Assembly: GCF_002954775.1 (NCBI RefSeq)
Contig: NZ_PJME01000049.1
Span: 1-64,000 of the forward strand
Length of the DNA stretch: 64,000 nt
DNA from: Streptomyces geranii
Lineage (GTDB): Bacteria; Actinomycetota; Actinomycetes; Streptomycetales; Streptomycetaceae
Direction: 5' to 3'
Position numbers and translations under genes: made by a program. Shown here piece by piece: positions 24,392 through 33,163 of this stretch (its first letter is position 1; every line of letters begins with the position of its first letter). The notes beneath the pieces are model-generated. The model saw only the letters and a program-made list of their open reading frames with translations. It did no database searches and was not told where the DNA came from.

Positions 24392-25894
24392 ATGGCGGAC
24401 ACAAAGCGGGAAATCGAGCGGAAGTACGAATCCGACGACAGCGGGCTGCCCGACCTGACCGGTGTCTCCGGGGTCGCGGACGTCCTCGACAAGGGCACCG
24501 CCGAACTGGACGCGACCTACTACGACACCTCGGACCTGCGCCTCGCCTCCGCGTCGATCACCCTGCGCCGCCGCACCGGCGGCTCCGACGCCGGCTGGCA
24601 CCTCAAACTCCCGGTCGGCCCGGGCGTACGGGACGAGATCCAGGTCCCGCTCTCCGACACCGTCCCCGAGGAACTCGCCGGGCTGGTCCGCGCCCGGGTC
24701 CGTGAGGGGCAGCTTGTGCCCGTGGTCCGGCTGCGCTCCGCGCGGGACGTGCGCGACCTCGTCGACGCGGAGGGCAAGCAGCTCGCCGAGGTCGGCGTGG
24801 ACACCGTACGGGCGGAGCGGCTGTTCGGCGGTGACGGCACCGCCCAGTGGACCGAGATCGAGGTGGAGCTGGCCGACGGCGGCGACACCCGCTTCCTGGA
24901 CAAGGTGGAGAAGCGGCTGCGCAAGGCGGGCGTACGGCCGTCGAAGTCCGCGTCGAAGCTGGCGCGGGCGCTCGCCGAGACCAAGGGCGGGCGGCCCCGG
25001 CCCGAGGAGGAGCCCGGCGAGCCCGTCACCGCCGGGGACCATGTCCTTGCCTATGTCCGCGCGCAGCGGGACGCCATCGTCGACCTCGACCCGGCCGTGC
25101 GCCAGGACACCGAGGAGTCCGTGCACGACATGCGGGTCGCCACCCGGCGGCTGCGCAGCACCTTCAAGTCGTTCCGCGAGGTGCTCGACCGGGAGGTCAC
25201 CGACCCGATCGGCGACGAGCTGAAGTGGCTCGCAGGCGAGCTGGGCGTGGGCCGCGACCAGGAGGTACTGGCCGAACGGCTGGACGCGGCCGTCGGCGAA
25301 CTGCCCCCCGCCCTCGTCCACGGCCCGGTCCACGAGCGGCTGGCGGCCTGGTCGACGGCCGAGTACGGCGGAGCGCGCAGCCGACTGCTCGGGGTGCTGG
25401 ACTCGGCCCGCTATCTGACCCTCCTCGACACCCTGGACGCCGTGGTCACCGGCCCCCCGCTGCTGAAGTCGGCGGCGAAGGACCCGGAGAAGGTGCTCGC
25501 CAAGGCCGTACGCAAGGACTTCGCGAAGGTGGCCGCGCTGATCGACGAGGGCATGGCACAGCCGCCCGGCACCGACCGCGACCTCGGGCTGCACGAGGCC
25601 CGCAAGAAGGCCAAGCGCACCCGGTACGCCGCCGAGACGGCGGGCCCCGCGCTCGGCGCCCCGGCCAAGTCGCTCGTCAGGTCGATGAAGGCCCTGCAGA
25701 GCCTGCTCGGCGACCACCAGGACAGCTACATGGTCCGTACGACGCTGGGCGAGCTGTCGGCCGCGGCGCACACGGCGGGGGAGGACACCTTCACGTACGG
25801 GCTGCTGTACGGGCGGGAGGAGCGGCGGGCCGAGCGGGTGGAGGAGGCGCTGCCCCAGGAATGGGCGACGATTCAGGGCTCGATGGAGGTTTAG
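24392..25894 (+). CDS. CYTH and CHAD domain protein
   Basis: A 500-residue protein. Residues 1-200 form a CYTH (triphosphate tunnel) domain starting with the EIERKYE signature (6-12) and several paired acidic and basic residues (TLRRRTGGSDAGWHLK, EIEVELADGG). Residues about 210-490 form a CHAD helical domain with conserved histidines (SVHDMRVATRRLRSTFKSF; LHEARKKAKRTRYAAE). CYTH enzymes cleave inorganic triphosphate or similar substrates and CHAD domains bind polyphosphate, so a role in polyphosphate metabolism is likely but not shown. The start codon lies six bases after a -10 box. Confidence 0.9.
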   Translation: MADTKREIERKYESDDSGLPDLTGVSGVADVLDKGTAELDATYYDTSDLRLASASITLRRRTGGSDAGWHLKLPVGPGVRDEIQVPLSDTVPEELAGLVRARVREGQLVPVVRLRSARDVRDLVDAEGKQLAEVGVDTVRAERLFGGDGTAQWTEIEVELADGGDTRFLDKVEKRLRKAGVRPSKSASKLARALAETKGGRPRPEEEPGEPVTAGDHVLAYVRAQRDAIVDLDPAVRQDTEESVHDMRVATRRLRSTFKSFREVLDREVTDPIGDELKWLAGELGVGRDQEVLAERLDAAVGELPPALVHGPVHERLAAWSTAEYGGARSRLLGVLDSARYLTLLDTLDAVVTGPPLLKSAAKDPEKVLAKAVRKDFAKVAALIDEGMAQPPGTDRDLGLHEARKKAKRTRYAAETAGPALGAPAKSLVRSMKALQSLLGDHQDSYMVRTTLGELSAAAHTAGEDTFTYGLLYGREERRAERVEEALPQEWATIQGSMEV

Positions 25895-25980
25895 GGCCTG
25901 ATTTCATCCGGGCGGGGGGAGTCCTCCGGGCAGGTTACGCTTGGTGGTCATCCCCGTCAGCTCACGAAGGTAACGCCGCG

Positions 25981-27933
25981 ATGTCTGCCGAGTCGGTTTT
26001 CCCACAGCTCGAAGCCCTGCTCCCGCATGTGCAGAAGCCGATCCAGTACGTGGGCGGCGAGCTGAACTCCACGGTCAAGGTCTGGGAGGAGTGCGACGTC
26101 CGCTGGGCGCTCATGTACCCGGACGCGTACGAGGTCGGGCTGCCCAACCAGGGCGTCATGATCCTCTACGAGGTACTGAACGAACGTGAGGGCGTCCTCG
26201 CCGAGCGCACGTACAGCGTGTGGCCGGACCTGGAAGCGCTGATGCGCGAGCATCACGTGCCGCAGTTCACGGTGGACAGCCACCGTCCGGTCGGGGCCTT
26301 CGACGTGTTCGGGCTGTCCTTCTCCACGGAGCTGGGCTACACGAACATGCTGACGGCGCTGGACCTGGCGGGCATCCCGCTGGAGTCCAAGGACCGCACG
26401 ATCGACGACCCGATCGTGCTGGCCGGCGGCCACGCTGCCTTCAACCCCGAGCCCGTCGCCGACTTCGTCGACGCGGTGATCATCGGCGACGGCGAGCAGG
26501 CCGTCCTCGACATGACGGACATCGTCCGCGCCTGGAAGGCCGAGGGCCGGCCGGGCGGTCGCGAGGAGGTCCTGTTCCGCCTCGCGAGGACGGGCAGCGT
26601 CTACATCCCGGCGTTCTACGACGTGGAGTACCTGCCGGACGGCCGGATCGCCCGAGTCGTACCGAACAGGTCCGGCGTCCCGTGGCGGGTCAGCAAGCAC
26701 ACGGTCATGGACCTGGACGAGTGGCCCTACCCCAAGCAGCCGCTGGTCCCGCTCGCCGAGACCGTTCATGAGCGGATGTCGGTCGAGATCTTCCGCGGCT
26801 GCACCCGCGGCTGCCGCTTCTGCCAGGCGGGCATGATCACCCGCCCGGTCCGTGAACGCTCGATCACGGGCATCGGCGACATGGTGGAGAAGGGCCTGAA
26901 GGCGACCGGCTTCGAGGAGGTCGGTCTGCTCTCCCTCTCCTCGGCGGACCACTCGGAGATCGGCGACATCGCGAAGGGGCTCGCGGACCGCTACACCGAG
27001 GACAAGATCGGCCTGTCGCTCCCGTCGACCCGCGTGGACGCGTTCAACGTGGACCTGGCGAACGAACTGACGCGCAACGGCCGTCGCTCGGGTCTGACCT
27101 TCGCCCCCGAGGGCGGCTCGGAACGCATGCGCAAGGTCATCAACAAGATGGTCTCGGAGGAGGATCTGATCCGGACCGTCTCCACGGCGTACGGCAACGG
27201 CTGGCGCCAGGTGAAGCTGTACTTCATGTGCGGCCTGCCGACGGAGACCGACGAGGACGTCCTCCAGATCGCCGACATGGCGATGAACGTGATCGCCGAG
27301 GGCCGCAAGGCCTCCGGCATGAACGACATCCGCTGCACGGTCTCGATCGGCGGCTTCGTCCCCAAGCCGCACACCCCCTTCCAGTGGGCCCCGCAGCTCT
27401 CGGCGGCGGACACGGACGCGCGCCTCACGAAGCTCCGGGACAAGATCCGCGGCGACAAGAAGTACGGCCGCTCGATCGGCTTCCGCTACCACGACGGCAA
27501 GCCCGGCATCGTCGAGGGACTGCTGTCCCGCGGCGACCGCCGCATCGGCGCGGTGATCCGCGCGGTGTACGAGGACGGCGGCCGTTTCGACGGCTGGCGC
27601 GAGCACTTCTCGTACGACCGCTGGATGGCCTGCGCGGAGAAGACGCTGCCTGAGTTCGGCGTGGACGTCGACTGGTACACGACGCGCGAACGCACGTACG
27701 AGGAGGTCCTGCCCTGGGACCACCTCGACTCGGGCCTCGACAAGGACTGGCTCTGGGAGGACTGGCAGGACTCCCTCGACGAGACCGAGGTCGAGGACTG
27801 CCGGTGGACGCCTTGCTTCGACTGTGGGGTGTGTCCTGCCCTGGACACGAGCATTCAGATCGGTCCTACGGGCAAGAAGCTGCTGCCGCTGACGGTCAAG
27901 ACGGACGCTGCGATCAGCGGGCACGTGCACTGA
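25981..27933 (+). CDS. TIGR03960 family B12-binding-type radical SAM protein
   Basis: A 650-residue radical SAM protein with an N-terminal cobalamin-binding-like region (DAYEVGLPNQGVMILYEVL) and a radical SAM core with CxxxCxxC at Cys274, Cys278 and Cys281 (GCTRGCRFCQ). The C-terminal segment has more cysteines (CRWTPCFDCGVCPAL) that may hold a further cluster. Substrate unknown; an RNA or protein modification role is guessed because the family is nearly always next to TIGR03936 and RNase E/G. ATG 25981 has GAAGG ten bases upstream. TTACGCT at 25935-25941 is a likely -10. Confidence 0.9.
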   Translation: MSAESVFPQLEALLPHVQKPIQYVGGELNSTVKVWEECDVRWALMYPDAYEVGLPNQGVMILYEVLNEREGVLAERTYSVWPDLEALMREHHVPQFTVDSHRPVGAFDVFGLSFSTELGYTNMLTALDLAGIPLESKDRTIDDPIVLAGGHAAFNPEPVADFVDAVIIGDGEQAVLDMTDIVRAWKAEGRPGGREEVLFRLARTGSVYIPAFYDVEYLPDGRIARVVPNRSGVPWRVSKHTVMDLDEWPYPKQPLVPLAETVHERMSVEIFRGCTRGCRFCQAGMITRPVRERSITGIGDMVEKGLKATGFEEVGLLSLSSADHSEIGDIAKGLADRYTEDKIGLSLPSTRVDAFNVDLANELTRNGRRSGLTFAPEGGSERMRKVINKMVSEEDLIRTVSTAYGNGWRQVKLYFMCGLPTETDEDVLQIADMAMNVIAEGRKASGMNDIRCTVSIGGFVPKPHTPFQWAPQLSAADTDARLTKLRDKIRGDKKYGRSIGFRYHDGKPGIVEGLLSRGDRRIGAVIRAVYEDGGRFDGWREHFSYDRWMACAEKTLPEFGVDVDWYTTRERTYEEVLPWDHLDSGLDKDWLWEDWQDSLDETEVEDCRWTPCFDCGVCPALDTSIQIGPTGKKLLPLTVKTDAAISGHVH

Positions 27934-28005
27934 CGTGAGTGAGTTGGAGTGGGTCTGAGGGCTGGAAGCTCCTGGAGCCTGTTGGCCGGCGGGCCTGAGG
28001 ACTGA

Positions 28006-28638
28006 CTACGGACGGGGTGAGCTGTCCGGCGTTGACGCGGAGACGTCGGCGCCTCGTTCCGGAACGAGCTGGACCACGCCCACCCAAGGAAACTCGCTGG
28101 TCACGTGGACCGCTCGGACGATCCAGCGGCCTGCCGGTACAGCCACAGGGGCTTGTTCTGGCAGTTCGGGGCGGTCGGGGTACGGCCGATCGAGATCCGC
28201 TCCGGCCTCGGCGGAGTCCATGAGCATCGCCGGGCCATCCGTTTCCCATACCCCCGCCGCCTCCCACGCGGTGGTGGGGTTGTCCAGCAGCCTCTCGGCG
28301 GCCACGAGGAGTTCTGTGTCGGAGTCCGCGGCGAGTCGGCGCACGAAAGCTCTTCGTTCGGGCAGATAGCAGGTCCTGGCCGACTCATCACCCAGGACAA
28401 GGGCTTGCGCGCCGGCCGGGCCCACGTCGATCACAGCAGCGAGGTCTTCCACCGCGCATGCGCGGTCGTAGTCGTCCGGGTCATCGGTGTCGCCGATGAT
28501 CATTCCGGCTTCCGTGCAGCCGCTCCACTCCTGCAACGCCGATACCGGTATGACGATGAGCGGGCCACCCATGGATGCAACCCAGTTGAGCTCCGGCTGC
28601 GTGCGGCGTGTGGGTGCCGTGTCGTTCGAGCTGTTCAT
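28006..28638 (-). CDS. Imm21-like (polymorphic-toxin immunity) protein
   Basis: A 210-residue protein from ATG 28638. NWVASMGGPLIVIPVSAL near the N terminus, then DYDRACAVEDLAAVIDVG and CYLPERRAFVRRLAADSDTELL, match my memory of the Imm21 family, found near toxin genes and as orphans. The protein is acidic and without membrane segments. No intact toxin is adjacent. The ATG overlaps the stop codon (ATGA) of a short upstream open segment in another frame that may be the remains of a coupled gene. A longer frame to 28821 exists, but its first 61 residues look non-coding. Confidence 0.65.
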   Translation of the reverse strand: MNSSNDTAPTRRTQPELNWVASMGGPLIVIPVSALQEWSGCTEAGMIIGDTDDPDDYDRACAVEDLAAVIDVGPAGAQALVLGDESARTCYLPERRAFVRRLAADSDTELLVAAERLLDNPTTAWEAAGVWETDGPAMLMDSAEAGADLDRPYPDRPELPEQAPVAVPAGRWIVRAVHVTSEFPWVGVVQLVPERGADVSASTPDSSPRP

Positions 28639-28830
28639 GGGGCCAGGTTGCCGTATGCCTCTGACAACGCCTCGTCGAAGTGGATCAATGGCTGTCCTGG
28701 GCGTCGTCTCCGGGGATGGCGTTGGGTTGGATCTCGACGCGTCCGCAGGCGCTGTCGGCGAACAGCCGGGCCAACTGCCAGTGGTGTGAGTGCTGGTGCC
28801 GTAGCTGTCGTGGTTGGTCATCGGACCTCT
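28639..28830 (-). pseudogene. Possible 3' remnant of a gene coupled to the Imm21-like gene
   Basis: On the reverse strand one frame reads WQLARLFADSACGRVEIQPN and on to a TGA at about 28688; a second frame continues as PLIHFDEALSEAYGNLAP and stops at TGA 28637-28635, overlapping the Imm21 start as ATGA. Both peptides look like coding sequence, and one frameshift would join them into a single tail. I cannot assign a family; a lost toxin is a guess. Confidence 0.35.
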
Positions 28831-28837
28831 GCCGAGG

Positions 28838-29626
28838 TCACAGGCGCGAGCACACCACCGTCACCAGGGTGAACGACGCGTAGAAGGGACCGTGGGCGAG
28901 GCCGTTGAACCAGGTCTCGCCCGCCGTCTTGTCGATGTGGCCCTCCGCGATGGCCTGTTGCATGTTCCGGCCCAGGCCCAGGGTGTGGTCGCCGGCGGTG
29001 AAGTCCGTGAAGACCGGGGTCGTCGCGGTCGTCGTCTCGATGTGGAAGCCCGCCCTGGTCGCCAGGCGGGCCAGGCTGCGGCCGATCGTGGCGTGGCGGA
29101 CCACCTTCTCGGTGGTGTAGCGGGTGAAGGCGCGGCTCGTCTCCAGGTCGGCCGCGTCCACCGCCAGGGTGTCCCAGTCGGGTTCCGCCAGGCCGACGAG
29201 GGCGCCGGGGCGGGTGGCGGTGTGGAGTTGGGTCAGTACGGCCTCGGGGGAGCGTACGTGCATCAGGACCCGGTCGATCTTGGCTCGGTCCACCGTGCCG
29301 GGGGCGACCGGCAGGGCGTGTGCGTCCGCCTCCCGGATCTCCACCGTGCCGATGGCGGCGGCGCGTTCGCGGGCCGTCGCCAGCATCGCCGGGTCCTGGT
29401 CGACGCCGATGACCCGGCCGGTCGGGCCGACCCGTTCCGCCAGCGCCGGGAGGTCGGTGCCGGGGCCGCAGCCGACGTCCAGGACGGTGTGGCCCGGGCG
29501 GAGGTCCAGCAGGTCGAGCAGGTGTCGCTTGTACGTCCGTCCCGCGTCCTCGGCGGCGGCGCGCAGCATGTAGGACGCCTGGTCGGGCCTGGGGGCACCG
29601 AGAGTCTTCGTCATGGGGGCAGTCAA
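28838..29626 (-). CDS. Class I SAM-dependent methyltransferase
   Basis: A 262-residue methyltransferase. Motif I VLDVGCGPGTDLP is at 48-60, followed by VIGVDQDPAMLATAR (acidic loop binding SAM ribose) and EIREADAHALPV. Family resemblance is to small-molecule or quinone-type C/O-methyltransferases; substrate unknown. The TTG start at 29626 overlaps the stop of the preceding hydrolase gene (TTGA), implying translational coupling; ATG 29614 is an alternative start four codons later. It is transcribed with the hydrolase. Confidence 0.82.
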   Translation of the reverse strand: MTAPMTKTLGAPRPDQASYMLRAAAEDAGRTYKRHLLDLLDLRPGHTVLDVGCGPGTDLPALAERVGPTGRVIGVDQDPAMLATARERAAAIGTVEIREADAHALPVAPGTVDRAKIDRVLMHVRSPEAVLTQLHTATRPGALVGLAEPDWDTLAVDAADLETSRAFTRYTTEKVVRHATIGRSLARLATRAGFHIETTTATTPVFTDFTAGDHTLGLGRNMQQAIAEGHIDKTAGETWFNGLAHGPFYASFTLVTVVCSRL

Positions 29627-30993
29627 GCAGCCTCGCGCAGTCGGCAGGGGTGCGTGAGCAGATTGCCCAACAGGCCTTCCGCGTCACCGGACTTGTGCGC
29701 CAGCGCCACGCCGCTCAGGGTGCCGTCGCGGCCGTGGCGGAGTTGGAGGGACAAGACCGGGCTGTTCATTCGGGCGTCCGTGGTGGGGAGTTGGAAGGGG
29801 AAGGTCGCCTGGAAGGACCAGTCACGTGATGCGGTCGCCGGGGCTTCTGTCGTCTCGTCGTTCACGTGCAGGCGGGCCCGGGCCTCCTCCGGGGAGACCG
29901 TCAGTGACAGCGGGATCTCTCCCTCCGGGGTGCTGATCGTGCCTTCCCAGCGGGGAGTTGGGAGGTTCAGGGGGCGTACGGGGTCGTCCGGGGCGGGGGA
30001 GATCGACTCGGGGGAGTGGTCGGGAAGCAGTGTGGTGAGGAGGTGGTTGGTGATGCTGTCGCGGGCCGCCTTGTTCGTGCTGTTGGTCAGTACCGACACC
30101 GACAGCCGTCGCTCGGGCACGGTCACGACGATCGCCGCGACTCCGCCCATCCCGCCGCCGTGGCTCTGCACCAGGGGACCGGCGCCGAGCGACAGGCACC
30201 AGCCGAGCCCGTAGCCGAGGCCCGGGTTGACCTGGCCGCCCGCCGTACGGACGGCCGCCGCCGTCTCCGGACTCAGCAGGCGGTCGTACGACTGGGCGAA
30301 CAGGGCCAGTTGGGCTGCGGGAGCCCAGCCCAGGGTGGCGCCGGGGTGGCTGGTGTCGCAGTACGGCGGATAGGCGCGTCCGGCGGTCGTGTAGCGGGTC
30401 GCGGAGGGGGCCGGGCCGGGGTAGGCGGGGCCCAGGTGGAGGGCGCCCAGGCCCAGGGGCTCGAACACCCGCTCCCGTACGAAGTCCGCGAGCCCTTGGC
30501 CCGATGCCGTCTCCAGCAGCCGGCCCAGGGCCCGGTAGCCGAGGTTGGCGTACTCGAAGGCGGTGCCCGGAGGGCGGTGCAGTCTCGCGTACGGGGTCGG
30601 GTCGACGCGGGTGCCGGTGGCGGGGTCGCCGTAGTGGAAGTCGTAGTGCGCGCCGAAGCCGCCTCGGTGCTGGAGGAGTTGGCGCGCTGTCGGGTCCGGC
30701 CACGGGTGGTCGCCCGGTACCGGCACAGGGGCGTCCAGGTCCAGCAGGCCCTCGTCGGCCGCGACGCAGATCGCCGTCGCCGTCATGGGCTTGGTGATCG
30801 AGGCCAGGGCGTAGACGGTTTCGGGGGTGGCGGGGCGGTGTGCGGTGACGTCCGCGAGGCCGTACGCCTCGGCCAGGGTCACCTTGCCGTGTTCGACCAC
30901 GGCGACCGAGGCCGACGGGCAGTCGTGCTCGTCCAGGGTCGAAGCGCAGTACTCGGCAAGCCTGTTCGGGTCCAGCGCGTTCGACGTCGGCAT
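29623..30993 (-). CDS. Beta-lactamase-fold serine hydrolase
   Basis: A 456-residue class C beta-lactamase/esterase-type hydrolase. The nucleophile motif SITK is at Ser65-Lys68, the YAN motif at Tyr148-Asn150, and a QSHGGGMGG segment corresponds to the third motif. A C-terminal domain of about 120 residues resembles the lipocalin-like addition of such enzymes. No signal peptide is seen, so it is probably cytoplasmic. Substrate unknown. ATG 30993 is chosen for GAGA eight bases upstream; GTG 31017 would add eight residues. It forms a two-gene unit with the methyltransferase. Confidence 0.82.
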   Translation of the reverse strand: MPTSNALDPNRLAEYCASTLDEHDCPSASVAVVEHGKVTLAEAYGLADVTAHRPATPETVYALASITKPMTATAICVAADEGLLDLDAPVPVPGDHPWPDPTARQLLQHRGGFGAHYDFHYGDPATGTRVDPTPYARLHRPPGTAFEYANLGYRALGRLLETASGQGLADFVRERVFEPLGLGALHLGPAYPGPAPSATRYTTAGRAYPPYCDTSHPGATLGWAPAAQLALFAQSYDRLLSPETAAAVRTAGGQVNPGLGYGLGWCLSLGAGPLVQSHGGGMGGVAAIVVTVPERRLSVSVLTNSTNKAARDSITNHLLTTLLPDHSPESISPAPDDPVRPLNLPTPRWEGTISTPEGEIPLSLTVSPEEARARLHVNDETTEAPATASRDWSFQATFPFQLPTTDARMNSPVLSLQLRHGRDGTLSGVALAHKSGDAEGLLGNLLTHPCRLREAA

Positions 30994-31020
30994 GCGCGCA
31001 TTCTCGCAGCGGGGCACGCC

Positions 31021-31060
31021 GGGGAGAGGTGGCGGGGAAAGGTGGGGGAAAGGTGGGGGG
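31021..31060 (+). promoter_or_regulatory. Four-tract G-rich element in a divergent promoter region
   Basis: G runs at 31021-31024, 31034-31037, 31044-31048 and 31055-31060, the last three separated by identical AAAGGT loops. This meets the usual pattern of a G-quadruplex. It lies between the divergent serine hydrolase and VLTP-repeat membrane protein genes. Confidence 0.5.
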
Positions 31061-31151
31061 AGAAGTCGGAGGTTTAGTGCCGTTGTCCCTCGTCTTGATC
31101 ACTTTTCGGATACACCGCATCCGGACGGGGGGTTGGCGCGTCTACGTCGGT

Positions 31152-32315
31152 ATGGATCTGGAGAAACCGGCCACGAAGGTCGAGACACGGCAGCCCGGAC
31201 GGCAGCCCGAAGGGTGTCTCGTCGTCGCGATCCGCATCCCCGTGCGGATCGTCGTGCTCGTGCTGGTCGTGCCGGTGCGGATGGTGTGGGACGGGCTCGT
31301 CGTCGGCTGGCGCCTCCTCATGGACACGGTGCTGCGGCCTCTCGGGCGAGCGCTGTCCTGGGTCGCGTGGGCCGTCCTCGTCTGGCCCTTCGTCGCGCTG
31401 TGGCGGTACGTCGTCACACCCCTGGCCATGGCCCTTGGCTGGCTCGGGAAGGTGCTGGTCGTCGTCCCCCTGGTGTGGCTCTTCCGGCACGTCCTGACGC
31501 CGCTCGGGCACGGGCTCGCCTGGATCTGCCGGGGCATCGGCGCGGGGCTCGGCTGGGTGTGCCGGGGCATCGGCGCCGGCCTGGGCTGGGTCTACGCGCG
31601 CGTGCTCACGCCGGTGGGGCACGCGGTGCTGTGGGTGCTCAAGGGACTCGGTGCGGGCGCGTCGGCCCTCGGGCTCGGCCTGTACGCCGTGGCCGCCTGG
31701 CTTGTGCGGTACCTGGTCGTCGTACCCGCGCGGTGGCTGTACGAGTGGGTCCTCACGCCGGTCGGCAAGGCCGTCGCCTGGTGTGTCCAGGGGATCGCGT
31801 GGGTGGTCGGCATGGTCTGCACCGGGATCGGGTTCGTCCTGTACTGGCTGCTGCGCCTGCTCCTCGTCCTGCCCGCGCTCGCCCTGTGGCGCTGGGTCCT
31901 GACGCCCGTCGGACGCGTCCTCGCCGTCGTCGGGCGCGAGGTCTGGTCCGCGCTCGGGCACGCCTGGCGCATCGCCGGGCACATCTCGCTCGCCGTCGGA
32001 CGGTTCCTGGGGACCCTCCTTCGGTGGATCTTCGTGGAGCCCGTGCGCTGGGCGTACCGGACGGTGCTGACGCCGGTCGGGCACTTCGTACGGGACGCCG
32101 TGCTGCGGCCCGCCGCAGAGGCCGCGCGCAGTGTGGGACGCGTCACCCGGCAGGCGCTCGCCGCCGCGCGCGACTCGGCGCGGCAGGCGCGGGCCGACGT
32201 CAGGCGGATGTTCTTCGGGGAGCCGAAGGAAGCGGTCGCCGTGGACCGGCGGGAACCAGCGAGCGCCGACGGACGTACTCTAGGTAGCAGTACGACCGCA
32301 CTCACGAAGGACTGA
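31152..32315 (+). CDS. Repeat-built polytopic membrane protein with VLTP motifs
   Basis: A 387-residue protein of unknown function from ATG 31152. The motif V-(L/V)-(T/R)-P occurs eight times (60-63, 87-90, 114-117, 151-154, 200-203, 249-252, 305-308, 317-320), usually preceded by an aromatic or Arg and followed by (V/L)G and a hydrophobic-Trp stretch. Segments between are Trp-, Val- and Leu-rich, long enough to be membrane or interfacial helices. CRGIGAGLGW is also duplicated in tandem (127-147). The C terminus is basic and soluble (SARQARADVRRMFF). The pattern suggests amplification of a helix-turn unit. I know no named family. TIGR03936 follows six bases later. Confidence 0.8.
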   Translation: MDLEKPATKVETRQPGRQPEGCLVVAIRIPVRIVVLVLVVPVRMVWDGLVVGWRLLMDTVLRPLGRALSWVAWAVLVWPFVALWRYVVTPLAMALGWLGKVLVVVPLVWLFRHVLTPLGHGLAWICRGIGAGLGWVCRGIGAGLGWVYARVLTPVGHAVLWVLKGLGAGASALGLGLYAVAAWLVRYLVVVPARWLYEWVLTPVGKAVAWCVQGIAWVVGMVCTGIGFVLYWLLRLLLVLPALALWRWVLTPVGRVLAVVGREVWSALGHAWRIAGHISLAVGRFLGTLLRWIFVEPVRWAYRTVLTPVGHFVRDAVLRPAAEAARSVGRVTRQALAAARDSARQARADVRRMFFGEPKEAVAVDRREPASADGRTLGSSTTALTKD

Positions 32316-32320
32316 CTCCA

Positions 32321-33163
32321 CTGGGCAAGCGACAGCCCGAAGGCCCGCCGCCCGCGCCGACGGTGCAGCGCATCCGACTGCGCTACACCAAGCGTGGCCG
32401 CCTCCGGTTCACCAGCCACCGTGACTTCCAGCGCGCTTTCGAGCGTGCGTTGCGCCGTGCCGAGGTGCCGATGGCCTACTCGGCGGGGTTCACACCGCAT
32501 CCGAAGGTGTCGTACGCCAATGCCGCAGCCACCGGCACGGGCAGCGAGGCGGAGTACCTGGAGATCGCGCTCACCGAAGCGCGCGATCCCGACAAGCTGC
32601 GCGAGCTGCTCGACGAGTCGCTGCCCACCGGGCTCGACATCGTCGACGCGGTCGAGGCCCGGACCTCCGGGCTCGCCGACCGGCTCACGGCTTCCGTGTG
32701 GGAGCTGCGGCTGGACGGAGTGGCGCCCGAGGAAGCGCGCCGCGCCGTCGACCTCTTCAACGCCGCCGAGACGGTCGAGGTCCAGCGCCTCGCCAAGAAC
32801 GGCATGCGAACCTTCGATGCCCGGGGCGCGGTCGCGGGCCTGGAGGCGTTCGAAACAGGCGCTGAACCAGGTGATGAGACGCACAGTCCACAGGCTGATA
32901 GGCCTGTGGTCCAGCCCTGTGCGATACTGCGGCTGGTTGTTCGGCACGTGACGCCTGCCGTTCGACCCGACGACGTCCTGTCCGGTCTTCGCGCCGTGGC
33001 CGACCTGGCGCCGCCGGTCCCCGCAGGGGTGACCAGGCTGGCGCAGGGGCTGTTCGATGAAGAGACCGGCACGGTGACCGACCCGCTCGCGCCCGACCGC
33101 GAGGCAGCGGTGGCCCTCTCCATGGCCACTCCGACTGCCGCCGCGTCGCAGGCGCCGGCGTAA
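32321..33163 (+). CDS. TIGR03936 family radical SAM-associated protein (DUF2344)
   Basis: A 280-residue protein counted from CTG 32321. RIRLRYTKRGRLRFTSHRD and the following AYSAGFTPHPKVSYAN are typical of DUF2344/TIGR03936, the regular partner of TIGR03960 near RNase E/G. Function unknown. From memory, orthologues begin GKRQPEGPPPAP, which is read here in frame from CTG 32321, with AAGGA nine bases upstream; the first conventional codon, GTG 32363, has no ribosome site and would remove 14 conserved residues. The Pro/Asp-rich C-terminal 70 residues (after about 195) vary in the family. Confidence 0.88.
   Translation: MGKRQPEGPPPAPTVQRIRLRYTKRGRLRFTSHRDFQRAFERALRRAEVPMAYSAGFTPHPKVSYANAAATGTGSEAEYLEIALTEARDPDKLRELLDESLPTGLDIVDAVEARTSGLADRLTASVWELRLDGVAPEEARRAVDLFNAAETVEVQRLAKNGMRTFDARGAVAGLEAFETGAEPGDETHSPQADRPVVQPCAILRLVVRHVTPAVRPDDVLSGLRAVADLAPPVPAGVTRLAQGLFDEETGTVTDPLAPDREAAVALSMATPTAAASQAPA

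Noticed and set aside
28680..28883. Small forward frame beside the Imm21-like gene
   Set aside because: Trp/Cys/Arg-rich composition, no ribosome site, and it overlaps the better reverse-strand coding signals.
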